Of a stretch of 14,345 nucleotides of DNA, positions 6,045-14,200 are shown piece after piece (within the stretch, counting starts at the first letter, position 1; each line of letters opens with the position of its first letter). The translations under genes and the position numbers were made by a program. The stretch lies in the NCBI GenBank assembly GCA_946887295.1, contig CAMPKP010000083.1:1-14345 (forward strand). Reading direction: 5' to 3'. The notes under the pieces are model-generated. The model saw nothing but the letters and a program-made list of their open reading frames with translations, made no database searches and was not told where the DNA came from. The DNA is from an uncultured Gemmatimonadota bacterium (GTDB taxonomy: Bacteria; Gemmatimonadota; Gemmatimonadetes; Gemmatimonadales; GWC2-71-9).

Positions 6045-6557
6045 ATGGCAACGACAATGCGCGAGATCAGCGCGACTCATCACGAAGGTAGCAGGCTCGA
6101 CGACGGCACCCGCGCCGCGGTGGTCGAATCTCTGAACCGACGGCTGGCCGACGCGATCGACCTCCAGCTGCAGGCCAAGCAGGCGCACTGGAACGTGAAG
6201 GGTCCGAGCTTCATCGCGCTTCACGATCTGTTCGAACGGGTGGCCGCGAACGTGGCCCAGCACGCCGATCTGCTGGCCGAGCGGGCCATCCAGCTCGGCG
6301 GGTTCGCCGACGGTCTCGTCCAGGCGGTCGGCGAGCGCTCGGAGCTCCCCCCTTATCCCTCGCGGATCACCTCCGGAACAGACCACGTGACGGCACTCGC
6401 CGGCGCCCTGGCGGCCTTCGGTGGAATGATCGGCCCCGGGATTACCGAGGCGGAACAGGCCGGAGATCCCGCCACCGCCGACATCCTCACGGAGGTGGCG
6501 CGCGATATCGACAAGCTGCGATGGCTGGTCGAAGCGCACGCCGGGGATGTGTCATGA
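6045..6557 (+). CDS. dps: DNA-protection ferritin-like protein Dps
   Basis: A 170-residue Dps family protein, which in known members forms a dodecamer that binds DNA and oxidises Fe(II) with hydrogen peroxide. The ferroxidase residues align with E. coli Dps by spacing: H48 (AHWNVKG), H60, E64, D75 and E79 (AQHADLLAERAIQLGG), corresponding to H51, H63, D67, D78 and E82; the D67 position is Glu here. The N-terminal tail of about 20 residues has only modest basic charge, so direct DNA binding by the tail is uncertain. GAGAGG lies five bases before the ATG. Its stop overlaps the next start in ATGA, so it is coupled to the YceI-like gene. The leader carries 11-bp repeats and an inverted repeat, suggesting dedicated control. 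Confidence 0.95.
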   Translation: MATTMREISATHHEGSRLDDGTRAAVVESLNRRLADAIDLQLQAKQAHWNVKGPSFIALHDLFERVAANVAQHADLLAERAIQLGGFADGLVQAVGERSELPPYPSRITSGTDHVTALAGALAAFGGMIGPGITEAEQAGDPATADILTEVARDIDKLRWLVEAHAGDVS

Positions 6558-7159
6558 GCCCGCTTTCCACTTACGGCGGGGCCGGCGTCTCCACCGGCGT
6601 GAGCACCTGGGAGCTCGATCCCGCCCACACCCAGGTCGAGTTCGCCGTCCGACACCTCATGATCTCGACCGTCAAGGGACACTTCGCCGACGTGCAAGGC
6701 GTCGTCCGGGTGGACGAGGCGAGCTCGGGCGCGGTCGAGGTGGATGTGACGATCGGGGTCGCGAGCATCGACACGCGGCAGGACGAGCGCGACGCACACC
6801 TGCGCTCGGCGGACTTCCTGGACGCGGCGCGCTTTCCGGCGATCACCTTTCGCGGCCGGCGGATCGAGGGGATCCCCGCCCAGGGCGATTTCCGCCTGGT
6901 CGGTGACCTCACGATCCGCGGCATCACGCGCGAGGTCACGCTCCACGTCTGGCAGGAGGGCCGCGTGACGGACCCGTCGGGGAACGAACGTGCGGGCTTC
7001 AGGGCCCGGACGAAGATCGACCGCACGGATTTCGGGCTCACCTGGAACCAGGCGCTTGAAGCGGGCGGGGTAGTGGTCGGAAACGAGGTCAGGATCTCGG
7101 CCGAAGTGGAGCTGGTGCGGCAATCGGAGCACGCCGCGGCTCGACGCAGGCACGCATAA
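6554..7159 (+). CDS. YceI-family lipocalin-like protein, no signal peptide
   Basis: A 201-residue YceI-like protein. The start of the barrel is clear (TWELDPAHTQVEFAVRHLMI, then STVKGHFADVQGVV), followed by the family's acid-rich strand region (SIDTRQDERDAHLRSADFLD) and AARFPAITFRGRRIEG. The later barrel DLTIRGITREVTLHV and TDFGLTWNQALEAGGVVVG are also diagnostic. YceI proteins bind long amphipathic isoprenoid or fatty-acid molecules. Many have a signal peptide; this one begins MSPLSTYGG and has none, so it is probably cytoplasmic. Its ATG overlaps the dps stop (ATGA). In other bacteria YceI relatives are induced by stress or high pH, which fits the neighbourhood. Confidence 0.92.
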   Translation: MSPLSTYGGAGVSTGVSTWELDPAHTQVEFAVRHLMISTVKGHFADVQGVVRVDEASSGAVEVDVTIGVASIDTRQDERDAHLRSADFLDAARFPAITFRGRRIEGIPAQGDFRLVGDLTIRGITREVTLHVWQEGRVTDPSGNERAGFRARTKIDRTDFGLTWNQALEAGGVVVGNEVRISAEVELVRQSEHAAARRRHA

Positions 7160-7175
7160 CGACGAGGTGGGCCCC

Positions 7176-8042
7176 ATGCAGCTTCGCGAGTTCATGAAGA
7201 CCAGGGTCGTGACCATCGGTCCCGAGGAAACGGCAAGCCTCGCCTGGTCGCGAATGCGGGGTCGGCGGATCCGCCACCTCGTCGTTACGGACGATACAGG
7301 CATCGTCGGCGTCGTCTCCGAGCGGGACCTGGGCGGCCACGGCGGCGCCGATACTCGCAGAGGTCGGCTGGTCCGGGATCTGATGACGCCGAACCCGGTC
7401 AGCACGACCCCGACCACCAGCCTGCGCCACGCGGCCGACCTGATGCGCCGGGGTCCGATCGGGTCCCTGCCCGTGCTGGACGGCGGCCGGCTCGTCGGCA
7501 TCGTGACGGCGACCGACGTGCTCGATCAGCTCGGCCGCGGCGCCACCGGCCGAGCGACACGGTCGCGCCGCCCGGCATCGAGCCGCCCTGGTGCGCGCCG
7601 CGGTGCCATACCGGACAGCCGGAAGCGAGCCCCTTTCCCGGATCGGATCCCGAGAGCGTTCAAACGGGCTTCCAGCAGCACCGATGTGCCGTTGGTTCCC
7701 AGTTACATCCGGCCACGCGGCATCGAGCTCAGCCCGGAAGACCGAACGTACATCCGGCGAAAGCTCGGTATGAAACTGGGGAAGTTCGCGAGTTCGGTTG
7801 AGCGCGTCAGCGTCCGTGTGGAAGACCTGAATGGCCCCCGCGGCGGTGTCGATCACGCCTGCCGGATCAAGGTGGTTCTGAGCGGTCTTCCGAGCGTGGT
7901 CTTCGAGAGCCGGGGCGCCTCCCTCGAGGCCGCGGTCGACGGCGCGCTCGCCGGCGTGGAGCGGGCCGTGCGGCGGAGCCTGCAGCGCAGACGCATGACA
8001 CCGATCAAGGGCGGAAGGCGCCGCCCGGCCGGCTCGACCTAG
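7176..8042 (+). CDS. CBS-domain pair fused to a ribosome-hibernation (HPF/RaiA) domain
   Basis: A 288-residue fusion. Residues about 1-55 and 66-120 are two CBS domains (MKTRVVTIGPEETASLAWSR, RIRHLVVTDDTGIVGVVSER; then VRDLMTPNPVSTT, IGSLPVLDGGRLVGIVTATD), a module that usually binds adenine nucleotides. A basic, Ser/Pro/Arg-rich linker (about 121-175) follows. Residues about 176-275 match HPF/RaiA-type proteins (IRPRGIELSPEDRTYIRRKL, VERVSVRVEDLNGPRGGVDH, and a last helix VERAVRRSLQRRR), which bind the 30S decoding region and stall ribosomes. The frame is open throughout, so this looks like a genuine fusion. Nucleotide-gated ribosome hibernation is inferred. ATG 7176 is preceded by GAGGTGG. 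It follows YceI by 16 bases and ends tail-to-tail with the minus-strand operon. Confidence 0.82.
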   Translation: MQLREFMKTRVVTIGPEETASLAWSRMRGRRIRHLVVTDDTGIVGVVSERDLGGHGGADTRRGRLVRDLMTPNPVSTTPTTSLRHAADLMRRGPIGSLPVLDGGRLVGIVTATDVLDQLGRGATGRATRSRRPASSRPGARRGAIPDSRKRAPFPDRIPRAFKRASSSTDVPLVPSYIRPRGIELSPEDRTYIRRKLGMKLGKFASSVERVSVRVEDLNGPRGGVDHACRIKVVLSGLPSVVFESRGASLEAAVDGALAGVERAVRRSLQRRRMTPIKGGRRRPAGST

Positions 8043-8422
8043 CTCGGCTTCTCCGCGTCGTCGGACGGCGCCCCCTGGCCGAGCCAGCTCTGAAACGCTC
8101 CCGGCGCCTGCGCGAGCTGCCACTCGGCCAGGACCTCCAGCGCCATGGCGCGCACCGGCCCGCTGGCGGCGAACAGATCATCCCCGCCCTTCGGGCTCCC
8201 GGATTCCCCCGCGGAGAGACACCGCTCCATCAGCCAGCTCTCGAACGCGTCGGGGTCGGGATCGTCCCGCACGGTCTCCTCCAGCAATCTGCCCTTGATC
8301 GCCATCCCGATGGAGTCCGGGCTCGTGTTCCGCTTGCGTCGGCGCCGGCGGCCCTCGGAGGCGTCCAGAGCGGCCAGGAGTCGCCGGCAGACCTCGGCCG
8401 GGCGTAAGGGTTCCGCCTGCAT
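8039..8422 (-). CDS. Conserved-looking small protein of unknown function, last gene of the formate dehydrogenase operon
   Basis: I do not recognise this 127-residue protein. It is soluble, with no signal or membrane segment. The N-terminal part (MQAEPLRPAEVCRRLLAALD) is helical, then a strongly basic patch (EGRRRRRKRNTSPD) and IGMAIKGRLLEETVRDDPDP, an acidic stretch, followed by AFESWLMERCL and a helical end rich in Ala, Leu and Trp. The start codon overlaps the fdhE stop in TGATG, so it is translationally coupled to FdhE, which suggests a role in formate dehydrogenase maturation or control. Its stop shares a CTAG with the stop of the convergent CBS-HPF gene. Frame integrity and the tight overlap make the gene itself likely real. 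Confidence 0.7.
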   Translation of the reverse strand: MQAEPLRPAEVCRRLLAALDASEGRRRRRKRNTSPDSIGMAIKGRLLEETVRDDPDPDAFESWLMERCLSAGESGSPKGGDDLFAASGPVRAMALEVLAEWQLAQAPGAFQSWLGQGAPSDDAEKPS

Positions 8423-9321
8423 CACCAGACCACGCCCGAGACCCGGTCCGCGACCCGCACGTCGAGGGAGAAGCCGGCCTCTTCGGGGCGGCCGTAACCC
8501 CGGTCCAGTGCCACGAGGTCGAGCTCGACGGTCTCGAGATCCTGCAGGAGCAGCTCGAAGGCGGGGATGGCCTGAAGTGTGGCGACCGATTTGACGTAGC
8601 CGCCGCAACTGGCGCAGGTCTCGACGTTCAGCCTCTCGCCTCGCTCCTCCGGCATGAGCAATCCCAGATGCTCGTGGTCCTGTTGGCCGCAATAAATGCA
8701 GCAGAGCCACTGGACCTGCCACTCCCCGCCACAGCGTCCGCACCGCATTCGCCGGGACCGGTCGAGCCCGCGGCGTTCGGCCAGGATCGGCCAGGCCGCG
8801 CAGATCGGACAATAGCCCTGGGGCCAGTAGGGCGGCACAACGCCCTCGAGCAGCCGGCCACAGGCTTGGAGCAGGGGGAGCGCCAGCAGGTGGGCCATGG
8901 AGGTCAGGGCGCCTGGATCGATCCCGGCCGCGGCGGCAAGTCCGCGAACCTGCGCCGGGTCCTGTCGCAGCGCGGCGGCGAGCAGCCGCATGGCATCATC
9001 CGGCGACGGTCGATACCCGCCCAGTGACAGAGCGCCGGTCCCGTCTCCTGCAGCCGCAGCCGCCCCCAGACGTTGCGCCAGGAGCTGCGCCCGACCAGCA
9101 TCGATCTCCAGCGCACGCCCATGCAGCAGAGGTACGTCCGCGGAAGGGCCCATGCCGCCGGGCCCGGCCTCCGCAAGGGCTGCGCGCCACCCTTCATCGT
9201 CGAGCGCGCGCGCCGCCTCACCGAGCAGCCTCAGCCAGGCCTGCCACTCGGGCTTTTGGCGCTCGAGCTCGGCTAGTCGGGTGCTGCGGTCGAGCCGAAG
9301 ACCGGGAGTGGTCCCGCGCAT
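8422..9321 (-). CDS. fdhE: Formate dehydrogenase accessory protein FdhE
   Basis: A 299-residue cytosolic maturation factor needed for active respiratory formate dehydrogenases in known systems; FdhE binds iron through rubredoxin-like CxxC motifs and interacts with the catalytic subunit. Four CxxC motifs are visible: CPIC (171-174), CGRC (194-197), CIYC (208-211) and CASC (236-239). Around them are typical FdhE segments such as YWPQGYCPICAAWP, RCGRCGGEWQ and EHLGLL. The N-terminal half is helical and low in motifs. I chose the ATG at 9321, preceded by GGAG with eight bases to the start; an upstream TTG would extend it by seven residues. It overlaps the 3' end of the lipoprotein gene by 49 bases and the next gene by one. 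It is encoded downstream of the subunits it serves. Confidence 0.95.
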   Translation of the reverse strand: MRGTTPGLRLDRSTRLAELERQKPEWQAWLRLLGEAARALDDEGWRAALAEAGPGGMGPSADVPLLHGRALEIDAGRAQLLAQRLGAAAAAGDGTGALSLGGYRPSPDDAMRLLAAALRQDPAQVRGLAAAAGIDPGALTSMAHLLALPLLQACGRLLEGVVPPYWPQGYCPICAAWPILAERRGLDRSRRMRCGRCGGEWQVQWLCCIYCGQQDHEHLGLLMPEERGERLNVETCASCGGYVKSVATLQAIPAFELLLQDLETVELDLVALDRGYGRPEEAGFSLDVRVADRVSGVVW

Positions 9322-9503
9322 TCGAGGGGCTCCATGGCGCAAGGCGTCTTGTAATAGGGCTCGGCGCCGGCGTGGAACTCGACCGGATCGCCCCGGTTAC
9401 CGATGTCCGCGCCCGGGCCGCCGCCCCGGCTGCGGACGGCCTCGGGGCTGGCACAGGCGGCCAGCACGAGGAAGCAGGCGGGGAGGACTCTAGGGTGACG
9501 CAC
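9273..9503 (-). CDS. Small lipoprotein in the formate dehydrogenase operon
   Basis: A 76-residue predicted lipoprotein of unknown function. The signal PACFLVLAAC gives an acylated Cys at residue 17; the mature part is about 60 residues and begins ASPEAVRSRGGGPGADIGNR, then PVEFHAGAEPYYKTPC. The Gly-rich GGGPGADIGN segment and the two further cysteines (near residues 55 and 62) are notable; a haem or metal role cannot be claimed, as there is no CxxCH. The start is GTG at 9503 with GGGGTGA upstream, overlapping the end of the nrfD-like gene by 14 bases. Position between membrane subunit and fdhE suggests it acts with the enzyme on the periplasmic side. A real gene is likely because of signal and coupling. 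Confidence 0.65.
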   Translation of the reverse strand: MRHPRVLPACFLVLAACASPEAVRSRGGGPGADIGNRGDPVEFHAGAEPYYKTPCAMEPLECAGPLPVFGSTAAPD

Positions 9504-10431
9504 CGGTCACCCCGGAGCCGAGGACATGGATTTCCGCCGACGAGAGCAGCACGACGACCCGGAGCAGGAAGCCGCCGATCAGGACCAGGGATGCGGTGCG
9601 AACCAGATCATGACGTGCCGGTGCCGGATGCCCCCGCTCCAGCAGCAGGGGCGCCACGATGCCGACCCCGATCACCCCGAGCACCAGCGCCACGCCCCAC
9701 CAGCCCACGAAGACCCGTGCGACGGAGCCCAGGGAGACGAGAAAGAGGATGAGCAGCACCAGCTCGAGCACCAGGACTCGGCGATCGAACCAGGCGAGCC
9801 AGTGCAGCGACGCCGGGTGACCCGCGCGGCGCCAGATTGCGAGCAGGATGAGCGCGGCAGCGCCGGTCGAGGCGCTGGAGACGAGGAACAGGATGCCGAG
9901 CAGTGTGGAATCGGCCCATATGGGGCGATTCGTCACCGCGAGGAGCACACCGGTGTAGCCGGCGAGGAAGAGCCCGAACGCGCTTCCCAGGACCGCGATC
10001 ACGGTCGACGGGCCACGTCGACGGAGCGCCCGGATCGGCCCGGCCTGGAGCAGCCTGCGGTCGGGATGCTCCTCACTCAGCGCCGCGAGGGCGGCCAGAA
10101 ACGCGAACAGCCCGAACAGCAGCAGGCCCCACGACCCCACCGACATCGGCACCCACGACTTGAACATCGGCCGGCCGGTGTTGGACTCGATCAGCATGTG
10201 CCAGAAGCGCTCGGGCCGGTTCAGGTCGAGCGTGAGCAGAATCCCGCTGATGATCACGCCCACGAAGGCGGTGTAGTAGCCCAGCCGCACCAGCGGCCGG
10301 TCCGCCGGGCGGCCCGCGAGGTGGAGCAGCGACGCGAGCAGGAACGCGCTGCCGGCGATCCCGCCGACGAAGAAGTAGAACACGATCCACCAGGCCCAAT
10401 GCGGCGACGCGGTGAAGAAGGTGTCAGACAT
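9490..10431 (-). CDS. NrfD/PsrC-type membrane subunit of formate dehydrogenase
   Basis: A 313-residue integral membrane protein with about eight hydrophobic segments, including WWIVFYFFVGGIAGSAFLLA near the N-terminus, AFVGVIISGILLTLDLNRPE, VLGSAFGLFLAGYTGVLLAV and the last LVLIGGFLLRVVVLLSSAEI. These match NrfD/PsrC proteins, which lack haem and bind quinone at the membrane surface. DLNRPERFWHML and the GYTGVLL helix are family hallmarks. In this operon it replaces the di-haem cytochrome b subunit (FdnI/FdoI) of E. coli, so formate electrons probably go to quinone without haem b. The ATG at 10431 overlaps the Fe-S subunit's stop over eight bases (ATGTCTGA). The lipoprotein gene overlaps its 3' end. 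Confidence 0.93.
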   Translation of the reverse strand: MSDTFFTASPHWAWWIVFYFFVGGIAGSAFLLASLLHLAGRPADRPLVRLGYYTAFVGVIISGILLTLDLNRPERFWHMLIESNTGRPMFKSWVPMSVGSWGLLLFGLFAFLAALAALSEEHPDRRLLQAGPIRALRRRGPSTVIAVLGSAFGLFLAGYTGVLLAVTNRPIWADSTLLGILFLVSSASTGAAALILLAIWRRAGHPASLHWLAWFDRRVLVLELVLLILFLVSLGSVARVFVGWWGVALVLGVIGVGIVAPLLLERGHPAPARHDLVRTASLVLIGGFLLRVVVLLSSAEIHVLGSGVTGASP

Positions 10432-11233
10432 CGCTCGCCTCACTCCCGGCGGCCTGCTCGTCCATCCGCCGCTTCCGCAGACCCACGAACCCGAGCAGGG
10501 CGAGCACCGCGGCGCCCGCCATGGAGAAGAGCGAAGCGGGGAGCAGGTTCCGCGTGGGAACCTTCGGTGACCGCGGAAGACCGTACACTTCCGGCTCGTC
10601 CACCAGGAGATAGAAGGAGTTGAGCCCACCGAGGAACTTCTCGTCCGCGCCGTAGAGATGGGCCCGGCTCTCGCCCAGTCCGTGCAGCTGGCGCACTCGC
10701 GTCTGGGCCATCTCCTTGAGCTCCCGGATGGGCCCGAACCGGATCGAGTCCGTGGGGCAGGCCTGGGAGCACGCGGGCTCCATACCCGCCTGGAGCCGGT
10801 CGTAGCAGAGCGTGCACTTCTGAGCCGTGTTGGAGACGGCGTTGATATCGATCACGCCGAAGGGGCATGCGGCGATGCAGGCCCGGCAGCCGTTGCAGGT
10901 GTCCGACTGGATGACCACGGTGTCGAACTCGGTCCGGATGATGGCGCCGGTGGGGCAGATCTCCAGGCAGGGCGCCTGGACGCAGTGCTTGCAGACGTCG
11001 CTCATCATGAGCCAGCGGCCGTCGATCCGATCCTCCTCGAATTGCTCCACGAACTTGACGTGCCGCCAGTGGGTCCCGTCCAGCCGCCGGGTATTGTCGT
11101 AGCTGTCTCCGCTCATCTCCGGCCGGCCGCCCTCGGCCGCGGGAAGCTGGTTCCACTCCTTGCACGCCACCTCGCAGGCCTTGCACCCGATGCACACCGT
11201 GGTATCGGTGTAGAACCCCATCGCTTCCGTCAT
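10424..11233 (-). CDS. fdhB: Formate dehydrogenase iron-sulfur subunit
   Basis: A 269-residue electron-transfer subunit with four ferredoxin-type cysteine clusters, enough for four [4Fe-4S] centres: C14, C17, C20, C24; C81, C84, C89, C93; C113, C116, C119, C123; and C140, C143, C155, C159. The N-terminus GFYTDTTVCIGCKACEVACK and the CPTGAI and CPFGVI motifs are those of FdnH/FdoH-type proteins. Residues about 230-252 form a C-terminal membrane helix (LLPASLFSMAGAAVLALLGF), as in FdnH, followed by a basic stretch. It would pass electrons from the catalytic subunit to the NrfD-like protein. The ATG overlaps the catalytic subunit's stop by one base (TGATG). There is no signal peptide of its own, as expected for a protein carried across the membrane with its Tat-exported partner. 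The symbol follows common usage for this subunit. Confidence 0.95.
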   Translation of the reverse strand: MTEAMGFYTDTTVCIGCKACEVACKEWNQLPAAEGGRPEMSGDSYDNTRRLDGTHWRHVKFVEQFEEDRIDGRWLMMSDVCKHCVQAPCLEICPTGAIIRTEFDTVVIQSDTCNGCRACIAACPFGVIDINAVSNTAQKCTLCYDRLQAGMEPACSQACPTDSIRFGPIRELKEMAQTRVRQLHGLGESRAHLYGADEKFLGGLNSFYLLVDEPEVYGLPRSPKVPTRNLLPASLFSMAGAAVLALLGFVGLRKRRMDEQAAGSEASDV

Positions 11234-14200
11234 CAGGCCTTCTCCACGTTGCAGACGAAGGCCTTGCCTTCGTGGATGCTCACGTTGGGGTCGCCGACCA
11301 GGGCGGTGAGGGTGTTCACCACGTCGCCGGTGACGACTCCCTCCCAACCCCAGTGCCAGGGCATCCCGACCTGGTGGACGACCTGGCTCCCCAATCGGAA
11401 GGGCCGCATCCGGCGCGTGACCAGCGCCTTGGCCCGGATCTCCGCGCGCGGCGTGCGTACCCGCACCCAGTCGGTGTTGCGGATCCCCTTTTCGGCCGCC
11501 AGCTCGGGCGAGAGCTCGATGAACAGCTCCGGCATCAGCTCGGCGAGCCATGGATTCCACCGGCTCATGACGCCGGAGAGGTAGTGCTCGGTGAGCCGGT
11601 AGGTGGTGATCACGTAGGGGAAGCGTGGGTCGCCCACCGTTGCCAGCGGGTTGCCGTCGTGTTTCCAGTACTTGAGCACCGGGCTGGACTGCTGCTGGTA
11701 CAGCGCGTTCCTGACCGGCGATTCCGCGGGCTCGTAGTGGGTCGGCAGCGGACCGTCGAGCAGGCCCGACGGGTTATAGAGCCAGCCCACGCCATCGGGG
11801 ATCATCATGAACGGCTGCCGCCCCGAGTGCGCGTCGAGCCCGATGCCCCTGGGGTCCGCACGGGCGCCGGGCGGCTTCGTGACGGGGAAGTCCGGCGTGT
11901 CGTATCCGGTCCATTGCCGGCCGTCCCACCAGATCCACTGCTTCCGCTCGCTCCACGGGCGGCCCTGGGGATCGGCGGACGCCCGGTTGTACAGCACCCG
12001 GCGGTTGTCCGGCCAGGCCCAGCCCCAGTTGCGGTGCGAGCCCTCCACGCCCGGCGGATCGGGCTCCCTCCGGGCGGCGAGGTTGCGGTCCGGAGCGGGG
12101 AACACGCCGCAGTAGATCCAGGATGCGCAGGTGGTGGAGCCGTCGTCCTGGAGCTCGTCGAAGCCCGCCAGGTGCCTGCCTGGATTCCCGGTGTGATAGC
12201 CGTTGATCTCCCGCAGCGCCTTCACCACGTCGGGCTCGCCCGGAATGCCCTCCTCGTGTCCTTCGTCGGGGCTGAAGTCCCAGGTGAGGTTCCGGAATCC
12301 CTGGTCCCGGGGCAGGGTGCTGTCGGCGTAAAGCCGCTTGAGGCGGAGAGCGAGCTGGTGGGTGAACCACACATCGGAGCGACACTGTCCCGGCGCCTCG
12401 GCCGCCTTGAAGTGCCACTGCAGCATCCGCTGGGTATTGGTGAAGCTCCCCTCGGTCTCGGCGACCTGGGCCGAGGGGAAGAAGAACACCTCGGTATCGA
12501 TGTCCTCGGCGCGCACTTCGCCGGCCTCGACCTCGGGAGCGCGGGACCACCAGGTCGCCGTCTCGGTGAGGAAATTGTCCTTGACCACGAGCCACTCGAG
12601 CTTCCTGAGACCCTTGCGCTCGAGCCCTGCGTTGAGCGAGGTGGCCGGGTTCTGCCCGATGCAGAGCATCCCCTTTACCCGATCCTCCGCCATCGCCACG
12701 AACATGGGCATGTGGGAGTGGTCGCCCGAGATCTTGGGGTGCCAGTCGTAGGCGAACTGGTTCTCCGGCGTGGCGGCGTCCCCGTACATCGACTTGAGGT
12801 AGGAGACCAGGAACTTCGGCATGTTGGCCCAGTAGCTGGTGGCGACGCCCTCGGTGGCCAGGTAGTCCCGGAGCGTCGCGTGATCCTTGAGCCCCGACGG
12901 CGCCGGCATGTAGCCGTGGATGCTGTGGTAGAGCGTCGGCACGTCGGTCGAGCCCTGGATCGAGGCGTGGCCACGGAGGGCCATGATGCCGCCGCCCGGC
13001 CGGCCCATGTTCCCCAGGAGGAGCTGGAGGAGCGCGCAGCAGCCGATCACCTGGGGGCCGTTGGTGTGCTGGGTCCAGGCGACCGCATACGCCCACGAGG
13101 TCGTCCGGTCGCGCCCCGAGTTCGCCAGAATCGTCTCGGCGACCTTCTGGAACATGTCTCGCGGGCAGCCGGTCACCTGCTCGACCATCTCGGGGGTGTA
13201 GCGGCTGAAGTGCCGCTTCACGATCTGGAAGACGCAGCGCGGGTGCCGGAGGGTCTCATCGCGCAGCGGGAGAGGCTTCCGAAGGGAACGGATCACTGAC
13301 GCGAGCGGCTCGTCGGGACGAGTCTTTCGCTGGGCTTCTCGCCGGCCCGGAGACGCCAGCTCCTCGCCGCCGCGGGGCTGGCCGTACTCGTCTCCATGTC
13401 GGGCATACTGCCAGGAGTCGGTCTGGTACGTCCCGACGAAGCCGTCGTAGGGCCATTCCGGCGTCCCGCCCTCGTATTTCATGAGGCCGGAGAAGACCCC
13501 GTTCAGCTCCTCGGTGCCCTTGAAGTCCTCCCGGACGATGCAGGCGGCATTGGTGTAGTTGAGCAGGTATTCGCGGAAGAACGAATCGGTGTTCCACCGC
13601 TCGTTGTTGATGACGTAGGTGATGAGACCGCCGAGGAAGGCGATGTCGCTGCCGGCGCGGATGGGCGCGTAGAGGTCGCACATCGCGCTCGTGCGGGTGA
13701 AGCGGGGATCGACGTGGATGAGCTTGGCGCCGTGGTCCACCTTGGCCTTCATCGGCCAGCGGAAGGCGACCGGATGGCACTCCGCCATGTTGGAGCCCTG
13801 GAACACGACGCAGTCCGAGCGCTCCATGTTGCGCGGGTAGGTGGTGGCGGCCCCGCGACCGAGTCGAGTCCCCAGACCGGGGACGCTAGAGGAGTGTCAT
13901 ATTCGGGCCTGGTTTTCGATGGCCACCACCCCGAGGCCCCGCAGCAGCTTCTGCTGCATGTGGTTCCACTCGTTGTCGAGGGTGGCGCCGCCCAGGGCGA
14001 GGATCGCGGTCGTGTGGTTGACCAGGGCCCCGTTCGCGAGCCGTTCCACGAACGTCTCATCCCGGGTTTTCTTGACGAGCTCGGCCACTCGGTCCATGGC
14101 CCAGTCGAGCTCGACCTCCTCCCAGGCGGGGGAGCCGGGCTTGCGGTGCAGGACCTTGGTGGCGCGGTTGGGGTTCTTGTGGAGCTGGTAGGTGGCCGCC

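Noticed and set aside
11272..13299. A long open frame on the plus strand opposite the formate dehydrogenase gene
   Set aside because: It has no recognisable motif and is rich in Arg, Gly, Val and Pro, as expected for the antisense of a GC-rich gene; the minus-strand frame is clearly the real protein.
13749..14060. Reading the TGA at 13897 as a true stop (frameshifted or broken formate dehydrogenase)
   Set aside because: The same frame continues in perfect register after the TGA with conserved sequence, and a SECIS hairpin follows; both fit selenocysteine.
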